Source of the DNA: Methanocaldococcus vulcanius M7
Lineage (GTDB): Archaea > AGJL01 > Methanococci > Methanococcales > Methanocaldococcaceae
DNA length: 64,000 nucleotides
Assembly: GCF_000024625.1 (NCBI RefSeq)
Contig: NC_013407.1
Coordinates: forward strand, 434,001 to 498,000
Direction of reading: 5' to 3'
Shown: positions 45,949-57,100 of the stretch, piece by piece
Layout of the letters: the number at the start of each line of letters is the position of its first letter
How positions within the stretch are numbered: the stretch's first letter is position 1
Made by a program: the position numbers and the translations under genes
Notes under the pieces: generated by a model
The model's input: the letters and a program-made list of their open reading frames with translations, nothing else
What the model was told of the DNA's origin: nothing
The model's database searches: none

Positions 45949-47106
45949 TTAATTTATATTCCAACTCTGATATTCAAAAAGATTATTTGAAGAGGAGTAA
46001 AACATTCTTGGGTTTGTTATAAGAATATCTGCCAAAACAAGCCCTTTTGAGGATATACCTTTTTGTGGAGCGTAGATGGTTATGTTATGGCAGAAATTTC
46101 CATCATGTAATGAAACATAAAGTGTTGGAGGATTTCCATATATAACGTTAAAATAATTGTTTTTGCATGAATTGTTTAAAATGATATAAGATGTGTCTGT
46201 AAAATTGTTTATAGTTTCATTAAGTTTATGGATAAAAAGCACATCTGAATAATTATTTAGTAAAATAATGTATATTGGTGGCTTTGTATCGTTAAATATG
46301 AAATTTTCACTTTTATTTATGGTTGTGCTGTAATTTTTATACTGACTTTTGACATACATCATTCCAGAAAAACTTCCGTTTATGGATATACTTACATATG
46401 TGTTGTTTGTATAACTATCAAAATATCCACTTGCATTTACACACGAAATATTTTCCATTAGAGAGTTGTTAAAGGCATATTTTGCCATTATAAAAATGAC
46501 GAAGTTTCCTTCTTTTGATACATTCAGAATACAATAATATAGATGGACATATGAAATATTAGAACTGTTATATATGGTTTTATTAACAACCAAATTTCCA
46601 AAATTATCATAAACAAACACATTGGTATAGTTTCCAGTTATATTGCAAATTCCAGTAATCGAGTTATTGTTTGGGATATATATGGGGATGTTATCTTTAA
46701 ATTGATAATTTGAAATGTTTAAGCTTCCGTTAAATGCTCCTCCAAATCCATAATTTGAGGCATTATAAAAAAAAGTTCCATTATTCAATAAGAAGTTGAA
46801 TGTTAAGTTTTTTGCCTCATATGCGATCGTTGAAGATAGTATCTTTCGATAGTTGATCTCAACCCCCTCATCCTTATAATTATTTTTTAGAATATATAAA
46901 TTTTTACTTAGATTTGAGTTTGAATTTAGAGAACTTATCAAACACATCTTTATGGAATTTTTGACATCTTTCATTTTGAATGCCATTAGATAGGAATTAT
47001 CAGATATGTTAGAACTAAATCCAAGTAAGAAAAACAGTATTAATCCTATAGATAAGATAACCGCTCCAATTATAAAAAATTGACTTTTTTTGTTCATCTC
47101 CACCAT
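45949..47106 (-). CDS. Pilin-like surface protein with N-terminal hydrophobic helix
   Basis: The 385-residue protein starts MVEMNKKSQFFIIGAVILSIG: a short basic leader, then a single hydrophobic helix, as in class III or type IV pilin-like proteins. The remaining 350 residues are beta-rich with more than twenty N-x-S/T sequons, implying heavy N-glycosylation outside the cell. It overlaps the preceding gene by 13 nt. I infer a minor pilin or pseudopilin of the adjacent assembly system. Confidence 0.7.
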   Translation of the reverse strand: MVEMNKKSQFFIIGAVILSIGLILFFLLGFSSNISDNSYLMAFKMKDVKNSIKMCLISSLNSNSNLSKNLYILKNNYKDEGVEINYRKILSSTIAYEAKNLTFNFLLNNGTFFYNASNYGFGGAFNGSLNISNYQFKDNIPIYIPNNNSITGICNITGNYTNVFVYDNFGNLVVNKTIYNSSNISYVHLYYCILNVSKEGNFVIFIMAKYAFNNSLMENISCVNASGYFDSYTNNTYVSISINGSFSGMMYVKSQYKNYSTTINKSENFIFNDTKPPIYIILLNNYSDVLFIHKLNETINNFTDTSYIILNNSCKNNYFNVIYGNPPTLYVSLHDGNFCHNITIYAPQKGISSKGLVLADILITNPRMFYSSSNNLFEYQSWNIN

Positions 47107-47462
47107 AGTATCAACCTTAATTTATAGAAATTTACCGAAGAGTTATTTTCAAATATAAAATTTCGTTCAACAACAACGCCCTCTTCTTCATTGGAATATA
47201 TTAACTCTCCATTTTTATAGATCTCAAAACCATAACCAACATTACTCGGTAGTTTGATTTTCCTATAAAGGGAGGAGACGTTTTCAAAATCACTCTCCTC
47301 AATATGTGCTGAATATAATGCGTTATATCCAATAAACTCCAAGGAAGAGTTGTAATTAAAATTTTGAGACATTATCAAATAAGAAAAAACCAAGATAATC
47401 ATAATACAGGCAACAGTTGCTTCTAAAATTCTAACAAAGCCAGATCTATTTTTAGGAATCAT
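47094..47462 (-). CDS. Small pilin-like protein
   Basis: The 122-residue protein begins MIPKNRSGFVRILEATVACI: a basic leader, a Gly-Phe junction, a Glu shortly after and then a hydrophobic helix, close to a type IV prepilin signal. The mature domain is beta-rich with sequons. The start overlaps the stop of the gene upstream (ATGA). It is probably a minor pilin processed by the peptidase at 45169. Confidence 0.7.
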   Translation of the reverse strand: MIPKNRSGFVRILEATVACIMIILVFSYLIMSQNFNYNSSLEFIGYNALYSAHIEESDFENVSSLYRKIKLPSNVGYGFEIYKNGELIYSNEEEGVVVERNFIFENNSSVNFYKLRLILWWR

Positions 47463-48013
47463 CGTCCCACATCTAATACTCCATAGTATTTAATAGAGAT
47501 GTTTTTATTTTTATCAACCACACAAAATGGAATTTCAAAGATCTTATTACAAAAAATATGAGGGAATGTCTTATAATGTATTGTATAGTTTTTTGGATAG
47601 AGTATCTCTATGTTATTAAATTCTTCCTCTTTATATTTTGCAGATATGTTGTAATGCCCAATTATTTTTAAAAGTTCTTGATTTTTTGTGATTATAAACT
47701 CGTCTTTTGTTGGAGAATATGCAATAATATATGAACCATTCAAATTCTCAAGTGTTTTTATTAAATTCCTGCTTTCAGATGAGTTTTTAACTATAAAACC
47801 ATCAATTACATAATCTATCTTATTAACTTTAAAATTGAAGATTAGATCTCCCTTTGAAATTGAGAAATTATATTTTAGATCGTCATAATACATTAAAAAT
47901 TCTTTTCTTGTATCTTCAACATCATAAACACTGTGTAAATTAACGGCCTCAGTTATAATATAGGCAGATACTATCAAGAACATAGCAGTGGCAAGTAAGT
48001 AATCCAGTTCCAT
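47459..48013 (-). CDS. Pilin-like protein of the assembly cluster
   Basis: I use the ATG at 48013 (MELDYLLATAMFLIVSAYI), which follows GGGGGAT and starts right after the tadC-like stop. The 184-residue protein has an N-terminal hydrophobic helix with a Glu/Asp-containing start and an extracellular domain with several sequons and two Cys (FCNKIFEIPFC) likely disulfide-bonded. Function is inferred from context. Confidence 0.68.
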   Translation of the reverse strand: MELDYLLATAMFLIVSAYIITEAVNLHSVYDVEDTRKEFLMYYDDLKYNFSISKGDLIFNFKVNKIDYVIDGFIVKNSSESRNLIKTLENLNGSYIIAYSPTKDEFIITKNQELLKIIGHYNISAKYKEEEFNNIEILYPKNYTIHYKTFPHIFCNKIFEIPFCVVDKNKNISIKYYGVLDVGR

Positions 48014-48014
48014 T

Positions 48015-49748
48015 TTATCCCCCGATGTAGAGTTTAAAGAGCATATATCCAACAATTAACATCAGTAGTATATGTTTTATCCCTGCGATTACTGACCTTT
48101 CAGTGAGTATTCCCAAGGAAGCTCCAGAGAAAAGTGCATAGATAAGCACTCCTTGGAATAAATAACTCTTGTAAAACTCAATGCCTAAACCCCCATGAAC
48201 GTTCTTTAAAAGTGTAGGGAGGAGAGAGTGAATCATTATATATGAGGTTCCAAGATAGAGAAAAAAGGAGAGGTAGATAACAACTACGTATATAAATTGC
48301 CGTGCACTTATCTCCCTCTTCATTTCACTTAACTTATATGCATGAACAGTTACTGATGTTAATATATCTTTTATATCTCCACCAGAGACGGCACATTCTT
48401 TTAGTATTGAAGCAATTCTTTTTGCGATTAGAGATTTCTCTGTTCTCTCCAGGTCTTCAAATACTTCATTTACTGGCCTCCCCCACGACATCTGAATTGC
48501 CATCTTTTTAACGATCTTTGTTAAAGGTCCATAGTTGGTTTTTGCACAAACCTGCATTGCTCTAATTATATCCATCCCACTTCTCACAGCCATTGTTAAA
48601 TCGTTTAAAAAGATTGGATAATATTTTTCTTTCTGATTTTCAATAATAAAATGCCAATAGCTTGTTAAAATAAAAGGCAAGATCAAGAATAAAATTCCAA
48701 ACATTAGAAAATCGGTTCCATGAAACATAAATAGGGACTTTCTAAGGAAGAACAATATAAAAAATACAATAGAGAGCATCCAAAGAAACAATGTAATAAA
48801 ATGAACTGGCTTCCATTTAAATTTCATCTTTATGCCTTCTATTTCTGGCTCGTCAAATTCTTTCAAAATATCTAATAGGGAGACGTTTAATTTAAAATCT
48901 TTTGGTAGGATTCCATATACCAATCCCATAAATATTATTGATGCTATTGGAACCCATAGATAAAAAGTTAAAGGGAGGAGATTTGGATTTCCAAACATGG
49001 ATGCACTTTGTAGGATTGCACTGATCGATGAAGCTACTGGAACAGTCATTACAACGAAGAGAGGGATCATACCACAAGCAATTACATAAAATTCAGACAG
49101 TATCTCAACTTTTTCAATTGCTTCCAACAACTCCAACTTCCTATCTTCCATCAATCTATCATATATCTCGTGAAAGATATTTTTCATCTCTGCTCCAACG
49201 ATTAACGAGGCGACAATGTTATAATAAACAGATGATAACTTTTTACTTGGTGTTATTCTTGCTCTTCTTAAAAATGTTGTTATAATATCATAATTAAACA
49301 CTTTTGTGTCTTTAACGATTTCTTTTGCCTCTTCACTCATCCCTCCATAAATATCTTCCTTTGACAGGGATGTGAAGATCTCCACCACAGGAATGTTTGC
49401 TGATGAGAGTGCAGAGATAAATGCAAATGCATAGGGTAAGTTTTCATCGATACTTTTTGCTTTTTCTTCGGCTAAGACATAGGGATATAAAACTCCCACG
49501 AGAATAACAATAAAAACTCCCCCAATTAAGGCAAAGATCGCGTAAAGTATATTAAATATTATTAAAAATATAATAAATAATATAAATCCCACTATTATGG
49601 CAGTTAAAAATACAACTGGTAAGTACGTGGAGGAAACTGCCTTTACTCCTGCTTTTAATAAGATTTCATCAAATTTCTCATCCTCTATTTTAAAGAGCTT
49701 CATAGCCAATTTATAATACTTTAACTTTAAATTGGCAAAAAAATTCAA
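48015..49748 (-). CDS. TadC/GspF/ArlJ-like pilus assembly membrane protein
   Basis: The 577-residue protein contains two type II secretion F-type domains, each a cytoplasmic helical bundle (about 100-200 and 380-480) flanked by TM pairs, eight or nine TM in all. MAVRSGMDIIRAMQVC and CAVSGGDIKDILTSV are typical. This is the platform protein that couples to the ATPase encoded just upstream, two nt away. The double-domain form is usual for archaeal TadC-like proteins. Confidence 0.87.
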   Translation of the reverse strand: MNFFANLKLKYYKLAMKLFKIEDEKFDEILLKAGVKAVSSTYLPVVFLTAIIVGFILFIIFLIIFNILYAIFALIGGVFIVILVGVLYPYVLAEEKAKSIDENLPYAFAFISALSSANIPVVEIFTSLSKEDIYGGMSEEAKEIVKDTKVFNYDIITTFLRRARITPSKKLSSVYYNIVASLIVGAEMKNIFHEIYDRLMEDRKLELLEAIEKVEILSEFYVIACGMIPLFVVMTVPVASSISAILQSASMFGNPNLLPLTFYLWVPIASIIFMGLVYGILPKDFKLNVSLLDILKEFDEPEIEGIKMKFKWKPVHFITLFLWMLSIVFFILFFLRKSLFMFHGTDFLMFGILFLILPFILTSYWHFIIENQKEKYYPIFLNDLTMAVRSGMDIIRAMQVCAKTNYGPLTKIVKKMAIQMSWGRPVNEVFEDLERTEKSLIAKRIASILKECAVSGGDIKDILTSVTVHAYKLSEMKREISARQFIYVVVIYLSFFLYLGTSYIMIHSLLPTLLKNVHGGLGIEFYKSYLFQGVLIYALFSGASLGILTERSVIAGIKHILLMLIVGYMLFKLYIGG

Positions 49749-49750
49749 TT

Positions 49751-51370
49751 TTAATCACCTTTTTGCTCTTTATACTCGCATATTCTTTTAACAAATTCTT
49801 CAAAATCTGGCTTTTTTTCACTTAGATCTTTTAAAAATTCAGCTCTTTTATAGAGTTCATTTATTATCTCCTGCTCCGAACTTCCAATAAACTCTGCAAT
49901 TCTTTTTAAAAGATAACTCTTTCCTGAAAATTTGAATGTATCTGTTTCAGGATCCCACCAAAAAACATCATGCAATATAATATCATCAATATTTGGGTCA
50001 TATTCAACGATCTCTGTTATGGATTTAGTTCTTCTGACAAATCTTTCTTTATAGATTAATCGAATTTGCATACATATTGCATTTAGTTGTTCAAGCATAA
50101 TTTTTGGAATGTTCATTGGCTCAGCGTTCAATCTTCTTATAACGGCCTCTGGTGATTTTGCATGTATTGTTGATAAAGCAAGATGTCCTGTTGTTATTGC
50201 TTGAAATAGTATCTTCGCTTCCTCTCCTCTGACCTCTCCAACGATTAAATAATCAGGCCTCTGTCTTAAAGCAGCTTTTAACAGATCCATCATGGTTATC
50301 TCGTATTCTTCTCCTCCAAAACCACTCCTTGTTGTTCCAGCGATCCAGTTTTCGTGATACAATCTGATCTCTGGTGTATCTTCAATAGACACGATCTTCA
50401 TTTGAGGAGGAATAAAAAGAGAGAATGCATTTAGAAGGGTTGTTTTTCCAGTGGCGACTTCTCCGGCAACCATTACAGAGTTCTTGTATTCTATAAGCAA
50501 CCAAAGGTATGCGAGCATCTCTGGAGAGATACTTCCGTATCTTATCAGGTCGGTTGGCAAAATAGGCGTGTGTGTAAATTTTCTTATTGTGAAGGTTGAT
50601 CCAAATCTTGAAATGTCTTTTCCAAGGGTTACGTTTAACCTACTACCATCTGGAAGTGATCCATCTACTATTGGATTAGCCAGTGTTAAGGATTTTCCAC
50701 ATCTTTGAGCCAAAGATATACAAAAAGAATCCAATTCCTCATCGGTTTCAAATTTTATATTGGTTTTTAGATGCTCATATTTTCTGTGAAATACATAAAC
50801 CGGTTTTCTTACACCAGTGCAGCTAATATCTTCTAAACTTTCATCTTTCATTAGGGCATCGATTTTTCCATAACCAAGTAGATATTTAACTAAAAAGTAA
50901 ATTAATTTGTGTTTTGTTATTTCGTCAATTGAAAGCTTTAAATCATCAAAGATCTCTTTAATTTTTTCTTTTAAGTAATCTTCTAATTTTTCTTTATCTA
51001 TCTCCTCAACAGGAACATCTAATAATACCTGCACAACTTTTCTTAATTTTAGAAATAACTCGATCTCTTCTTTTGTTAATATTGGTTCTACAACAATGTA
51101 TTTTTTTATTTTCTCAACTTTATCATATCCAATTACAATATCTGCCATTCCAATTGCTTTTTTTTCATATATCTCTAAGTTTTTTATCTCCTCATAGACC
51201 TCTTTTAATATATCGATATAATCTTCCCCGTAATCTGGTTTTTTTACGGGTTTTTTTGATAAAACATCTTTTATCCCTATATTTTTATTTTTTAGGTTTA
51301 TCTTGCTGTTTATATTGTTAATCAAATCCTTTATTTCCTTTATATTTAGATTTTTTAAGTTTTTTTTCAT
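49751..51370 (-). CDS. TadA/GspE-type pilus assembly ATPase
   Basis: The ATG at 51370 follows AGTGAT; a GTG at 51379 overlaps the upstream stop. The 539-residue ATPase has a Walker A AGEVATGKTTLL, an Asp box near IVSIEDTPEIRL, Walker B DYLIVGEVRGEEA and the His box TGHLALSTIHAKS. It is the hexameric motor that drives filament assembly or secretion through the TadC-like platform encoded downstream. Confidence 0.92.
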   Translation of the reverse strand: MKKNLKNLNIKEIKDLINNINSKINLKNKNIGIKDVLSKKPVKKPDYGEDYIDILKEVYEEIKNLEIYEKKAIGMADIVIGYDKVEKIKKYIVVEPILTKEEIELFLKLRKVVQVLLDVPVEEIDKEKLEDYLKEKIKEIFDDLKLSIDEITKHKLIYFLVKYLLGYGKIDALMKDESLEDISCTGVRKPVYVFHRKYEHLKTNIKFETDEELDSFCISLAQRCGKSLTLANPIVDGSLPDGSRLNVTLGKDISRFGSTFTIRKFTHTPILPTDLIRYGSISPEMLAYLWLLIEYKNSVMVAGEVATGKTTLLNAFSLFIPPQMKIVSIEDTPEIRLYHENWIAGTTRSGFGGEEYEITMMDLLKAALRQRPDYLIVGEVRGEEAKILFQAITTGHLALSTIHAKSPEAVIRRLNAEPMNIPKIMLEQLNAICMQIRLIYKERFVRRTKSITEIVEYDPNIDDIILHDVFWWDPETDTFKFSGKSYLLKRIAEFIGSSEQEIINELYKRAEFLKDLSEKKPDFEEFVKRICEYKEQKGD

Positions 51371-51375
51371 ATTTA

Positions 51376-51750
51376 TCACTCTACATCCACTAAGTAGGTG
51401 TTATTTATCTTTTTGGCTGAAATTTTGGAGATCTCTGATGAGCAGATTCTTTTTTTGAAAATGATGTTATTATCAAACCTATGAATGTAGGTTTTATTTT
51501 GATAGTATATGATAAAAGAGGCATTTTCAAATAGTACTTTACAGTTTAATGGTATTTTTACAAATAAGGTAATATTTCCTTCATTTGATAAAATCAAGGT
51601 ATTGAGGATTTCTGAGGTTATTTTTTTGTCTATCTTATCAACATATTTATATTCACTTATGTTAATTAAATCTGAATAGATATTTGCTACAAAAATTATC
51701 AGCAGTATTGAGGAAGCGATAAGTAGTGTTGATTTAAGTATGATGTGCAT
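51376..51750 (-). CDS. Small pseudopilin-like protein
   Basis: The 124-residue protein has an N-terminal hydrophobic helix (about 5-24) directly after a short leader MHIILKS, then a beta-rich domain with sequons and two Cys. Its stop abuts the ATPase gene and its start is one nt from the next upstream gene. Part of the pilus-like operon; exact role unknown. Confidence 0.68.
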   Translation of the reverse strand: MHIILKSTLLIASSILLIIFVANIYSDLINISEYKYVDKIDKKITSEILNTLILSNEGNITLFVKIPLNCKVLFENASFIIYYQNKTYIHRFDNNIIFKKRICSSEISKISAKKINNTYLVDVE

Positions 51751-51751
51751 A

Positions 51752-52249
51752 CTATCCCATTACTAAATTATATATATAAATCTTTGAGTTATTAGGATAA
51801 AAGTATCTCACTGAGCCAGAATAGTTGATTGAAATATTGCCTCCGAAGGTATAGGAATTCTCTCCAAGATACTCAATATACAAAACCTTATTCGAAAAAG
51901 ATGTAATATTATACAGGAAAATATACAGAGTGTCTCTTTCCATATATAGATCATAATCTACTCCCTCAATTGTGGAAATATTAAATGACATTTGATTTGT
52001 TGTATTGGATATATCTACATGACAATTTATGAGTTTAATATTATCTATATCAACGTCTCTTTTAGATCCAACACCACTACTGATTATATTCTTTATTATC
52101 TCTTTTATTTCATTAGATTGCAATGTTTTTTGTGTTTTAGAAACTTGTCCTAAGGCAAAATCTATTAAATTAGATCCCCACTCATAGGCCATAATAGAAA
52201 ATACAAAAAGAGACATTATTACTAAAATTGTAGAGATGTATGTGTTCAT
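51752..52249 (-). CDS. Pseudopilin-like protein
   Basis: The 165-residue protein begins MNTYISTILVIMSLFVFSIM, a hydrophobic helix, followed by a coil (LGQVSKTQKTLQSNEIKEII) and a beta-rich domain with sequons. The start is one base from the stop of the 308-residue gene upstream. Placement argues for a minor pilin or an accessory of the assembly machine. Confidence 0.68.
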   Translation of the reverse strand: MNTYISTILVIMSLFVFSIMAYEWGSNLIDFALGQVSKTQKTLQSNEIKEIIKNIISSGVGSKRDVDIDNIKLINCHVDISNTTNQMSFNISTIEGVDYDLYMERDTLYIFLYNITSFSNKVLYIEYLGENSYTFGGNISINYSGSVRYFYPNNSKIYIYNLVMG

Positions 52250-53176
52250 TTATCTCCCCTTTTTACTAAGATATATTGCCAATCCAATAATTCCAAACCC
52301 AGCAATTATTCCAAAAAATACCACTAAATATGAGTATGGAAATTGATTTTTTGGGTTAGATTGATTATCTAAAATAATAACATCATCAATCGTTGATTTA
52401 AAAAATTTAACATATAAATGAGGTTCTACAAGATAGGCGGTAGAGTTTGAAATAAATATATCGTATTTTTTATTAAATGTGAAATTTCCTTTATAATTTT
52501 TTATAAGATAAGAGGATCCGTTATCTTTAATCGATGTAATATTTATTATTGCATATCCGAAGAAGTTTGAAGTGTTGAAGAACTTGGTATGATGAATTTC
52601 ACAAATGTTAGAAATATTTGTCAAATAAATTAAACTTACAAGATTTTTACTTGTTTTGTTGTATTCTAAGATATATTTCCCATTCGTTTCAGCTAATTTA
52701 TTTTCTGCAAGAATTAATACTTTTATATTTTCTGGAGGGCTTCTCAATCTAATTGATCCTCCAAGCGTTCCAACGTAATCTTCTATCACTGGTATCGTTA
52801 TATTTAGGGTGTTATTTATTTTAGAAATGCTAAAATTGTAATAAAACAAAACAGATTGTGATGTATTTTTATATAACAAGTTTGAATAATTATACCCATA
52901 TATTTTTTCATATAGGATAATTCCTGCAGATTTAACACAGTAAGGGTTGCCTGTTCCGTTTATGATGTCTTTAACATATGCAGTATCATTTTTTACGAGG
53001 ATATAAAGATACTCATTATAGGGGATTAAAGCTTCGTTTTTATAGGAATGGTTAAGAGTTAGGTTATAGCTGATATTTTCTCCAGTTAAATTTTTTGAGG
53101 AATTTTCAAAGGCCACGATATTTGATAGAATTAACAAAAACATAATACATGTAATACATAAATATTTAATTTTCAT
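52250..53176 (-). CDS. Surface protein with signal peptide and C-terminal TM anchor
   Basis: The 308-residue protein has a signal peptide (1-22), a beta-rich extracellular region with about 20 N-glycosylation sequons and a C-terminal TM (about 282-302) with basic cytoplasmic tail LSKKGR. This topology differs from the pilin-like neighbours and suggests a membrane-tethered accessory. It lies in the same tight run. Family not recognised. Confidence 0.7.
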   Translation of the reverse strand: MKIKYLCITCIMFLLILSNIVAFENSSKNLTGENISYNLTLNHSYKNEALIPYNEYLYILVKNDTAYVKDIINGTGNPYCVKSAGIILYEKIYGYNYSNLLYKNTSQSVLFYYNFSISKINNTLNITIPVIEDYVGTLGGSIRLRSPPENIKVLILAENKLAETNGKYILEYNKTSKNLVSLIYLTNISNICEIHHTKFFNTSNFFGYAIINITSIKDNGSSYLIKNYKGNFTFNKKYDIFISNSTAYLVEPHLYVKFFKSTIDDVIILDNQSNPKNQFPYSYLVVFFGIIAGFGIIGLAIYLSKKGR

Positions 53177-53194
53177 AAGATCACCTTTTTACTT

Positions 53195-53917
53195 TTAACT
53201 GATTTCAAACGTTATTTTTTTATCAACTTCTCCGTATTTTGTTGAAGCCACGATTTCAAAGATTAGAGTATTTGGAACCTTAGTATGGTTTATGAGGATG
53301 TAGTAGGTTATATCTTCCTTTGAGTTTCCATTTAAGAAAAAACTTTTAGAGGGGCAGTTTAAATCAATTAAATCCAGTAAATTTGAAGTATTTATAGGAG
53401 TTCCGTTAGATGATGATGCATAGTATAATCTACCTTCTTCGTCATAGAATTTCATTGATGAAGAATAAGTTGTTCCATTGAAAAAGATGTACTGTCCGCT
53501 ATAATTGTAGGGCTCTCCATCTCTATCCAGAAGTTGGTTATGATTATTTTCGTCGATATTTACAGAAGCCCAAGAGATGTTTGGGGTTAAACAGTATACT
53601 CTTGTATTTATATACATACCATCATCGATATTATTAATAAATTCCAGTTTTATTGCTTGAATAAATCTCTCTTCAGGGTTGTTTTCAATTTCAGAATCAG
53701 AATTTAGATCAAGATTTGTGAAATAATATGTTTGAATTGTAGAGATCTCAATTGGCTTTATAAAACTTCCAATCGATGCATCTATTGTTGGAGTTATCTT
53801 TTCAGTGGTTCCTTTAAATACATCATTACTCCAAGCATAGTATGCCGCTCCGATGACTATTGCCGTTCCTATGAGTAATAACATTGTAATTATTAATGAC
53901 ATTCCTGACTTGTTCAT
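53195..53917 (-). CDS. Archaeal type IV pilin-like protein, first gene of the cluster
   Basis: I start at the ATG at 53917 (MNKSGMSLIITMLLLIGTAI) preceded by GTGGTG; the ORF could extend to 54001 but without an SD. The 240-residue protein has the short leader plus hydrophobic helix of archaeal pilins and a beta-rich domain with sequons and DRDGEPYNYSGQYIFF. Divergent transcription from the 1046-residue gene across 211 bp suggests a shared regulatory region. Confidence 0.75.
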   Translation of the reverse strand: MNKSGMSLIITMLLLIGTAIVIGAAYYAWSNDVFKGTTEKITPTIDASIGSFIKPIEISTIQTYYFTNLDLNSDSEIENNPEERFIQAIKLEFINNIDDGMYINTRVYCLTPNISWASVNIDENNHNQLLDRDGEPYNYSGQYIFFNGTTYSSSMKFYDEEGRLYYASSSNGTPINTSNLLDLIDLNCPSKSFFLNGNSKEDITYYILINHTKVPNTLIFEIVASTKYGEVDKKITFEIS

Positions 53918-54128
53918 AATAAACACCACTAAGTTTATGTAAGTGTTTGTGTATATTTGTGATAAAATAAATTTTATAATATTTAAGATTATCTTAACCA
54001 TAAAAATATTTCCATAAAATTTTTAGGTATTTGATTATTAGGGTATGATGTTTTAAAAATACGTGAGATGTTAAAGCATATATACTCTATTAATTGTATT
54101 ACAGTATATAAAATTAGGGGCAATTATT

Positions 54129-57100
54129 ATGAGATTTAAATATTTATTGTTGATTAGTTTATTGTTTTTCCTGGCATTGTTTTCAACTAATGGATTGGAG
54201 ATAAAAGATATAGAATATAGTGATTCCACTCAGTATCTCATAATAACAGTAAGCAATCCAACAAAAGAGATTAACTCAAATATATCAATATATGGATATA
54301 TTAATGGAACGTTAGATACCCAAGTAGAGATGATGAACTACACGATTCCCGAATATTCGCTAATGTTTATTAGAAAAAAAATGTTATTTAATGAAAAAGG
54401 ATTACATACGGTAGTTGTAGTTATAAAAACAAAAAATATGACTTACACATTTTACAAAAAATTGAATATAACTTATGCATACAACAGTAAAGTCCCTGCT
54501 CCAGAAGAAAGTGTTTCTAAAAAAATAGAGATTGAAGGAGTTAGTTTTGAGATATGTCCTTATCCGTATCCTCCATTTTATGATTTTGTAGATGTATGTA
54601 TACGAAATAATGATTATATACCTCACTATGTAAACGTTTCTTTTTCTGCATCGTTGCAGGGGCCTTATTATATAGTAAAAGACAATAAGATAATAAAATC
54701 TACGGTTCCTTCTAATGCTACTATCATAACTTCTTGGACGCCAGATATTTACGTTCCTCCAAAATCAAAAATCGTTATTCCAATAAAAGTTAATTTTTAC
54801 TATTCCGGAGATTATGAGATAACAGTTAAAGCGGTTAGTGATGATCATTATTCCACTTCTGCGTCTATAAAAAACGAATCTGTGGTTTTGAAATCAATTA
54901 TTGGGGATGAAATTAAGGTTTATAATGTTAAAATCTCCTGTCCTATTCTTCCATATAATATAACTTGCGAAGATGGCTATGATGATTATGCTCACTCAAA
55001 CTGGTTTGATGTTAAGTTATACAATACAGTAGATTATGATGTGTATGGAACCTTGGAGGTATTTCTATGTAAAAAAGAAGGAAACGATCTTCTTATTTTA
55101 GATAATAAAACTATTAATAAATATTTTGTAGCTGGAGATCTTAATGAAGGATATGTTATTCCAATAAAACTTAATACTTCCGCAATAAATCCTTATGATT
55201 CAAATTTTGAAATATTTATACTTTGCAAAACCGGGAATATGCAGACATTTTATAATAAAACATTTAAAAAGCCCATTACTATAAACAATTTGAATATAAC
55301 TAACTATCCTCAACACTACTACTTTGTTGACGACACCATATTTTATGATGTTTATGTTAATATAACCAACAACATGAACAAAAAAATATATGCAAATGTA
55401 TCGATGACAGATATATATAATCGTACATACTCTCAAGAAGTAGAACTAAATAGAAGCTACAATTTAATAAAATTCAAGGGATTAAAAATTGATGCAAAAG
55501 ATCTTTCTCATGAAGGAAGTATAAAATTAAACTTTACTATAACTGCAATAACGCCCCCATATACTAAATATTATACAATAAAGAGTAATAAAAGCATTGA
55601 TCTTTCTTTAATTCCAACTCCACCAGTTTACGTATGTAGTGATTTAAATGATGAAATATATGTTGGGTATTATCAAAATTTATCATTTAGTATAAAAAAA
55701 GTAGTTGGAAGGAATGTTGAAGCAAGAGTGTTTATTACTGTCCCAAAAGAAATAAAAAATTACACATTTTTTGAAGAAAAGTATGTTAATATAAAAACTA
55801 TGAAAGAAGTTCCTGTAAATATTGAAACATTATTTTTGAAAGAGTATAATGGTCCCATATATATTCACGTAGACACAAATATGGGTGTTAGGGAGTGTGT
55901 AGTCGCAAGAATAGTAAATGCAAAGCCAATTGTATCATGTGATGACGTAGAAATTAACAACTATACTGTTTTTATAAAAATAAGAAACTGGACTCAGGGT
56001 TTTGTAAAGAATGAACCAATTGTTGGTTATCCAGTTAATATAACCGTTTTTTTAAAGAGTGAAGTTCCAAATTTAAAAAACGTAAAAATTTGGGCTGCTG
56101 CAATGAATGAAAAAGGAAATTTAATAAATTGTAGCGAAGTAAAGACGATAAATATTTATGGAACATATAGAAAAGTTAAGCTTAAAGTTTTATTTAATAA
56201 TTCTTTAGAAGGATACTTAGTTATATTTGCAAAAACTGGAAAAGCAATTATTCCACTGTATTACAAACCGATCATGGTTACTTATCCAATAATTTTTAAT
56301 TTGGAATACAACCCATCAGATCCTTGGGCAAACTTAACACTCTCTCACAATTATCAGGTTCCTATAAAGATCAATGCTTCTATTGATGGATACTCAAAAA
56401 TAATAACAATTTATCCTTATAAAGAGACAAAAGTTCCGTTCTATGTTGATAAAAATAGGAATAATATAACTGTTAAAATATCCATTCTTGAAAATATTTC
56501 TTCTATAAAAAATTTCCAAAAAACATTCTATTTTTTAACATTAAAAAAAGAAAGTAAAATTTATCACATAAAAAATGAATCTTTAATAAATGAGTCCCTT
56601 CAAAATATAACTCAACTTAATAACATTACTAACAAAAAGAAATCAAATATAACAACCCATATTCCACCTATAAGAAAAAATGAGAGTGTAAATAACTTCA
56701 CAATTCCTCCAAATATCCAAACAGGATCATCCCCTCAAAAATACAATATTTCAAAAAAAGAATTGGAATTATTCTACAACATAACTGGAATAACTGCATT
56801 TAAAAACTTTATTTTATCCAATATAAGAAATATGATACTACTATTAATCACTGCTATGATCGTGACAGTGATCGCTCTACTGCTGTATGAACCTACACGT
56901 CCGAAGATAATATCACTCATTGCAACAATACTCTACAAATTAAAACTCAGAGAACGGAAAGAATCAAAAGAAAAAATAGGAAAATTACCAAAACCTCCAA
57001 AGATTTACATTAGAGAGGTTATATATTCCCTTGGAGATGTTGTAACAATTGAATTGTATTCTGATTGGAACTTTGGAGAAAGTTTATACATCCTATCTCC

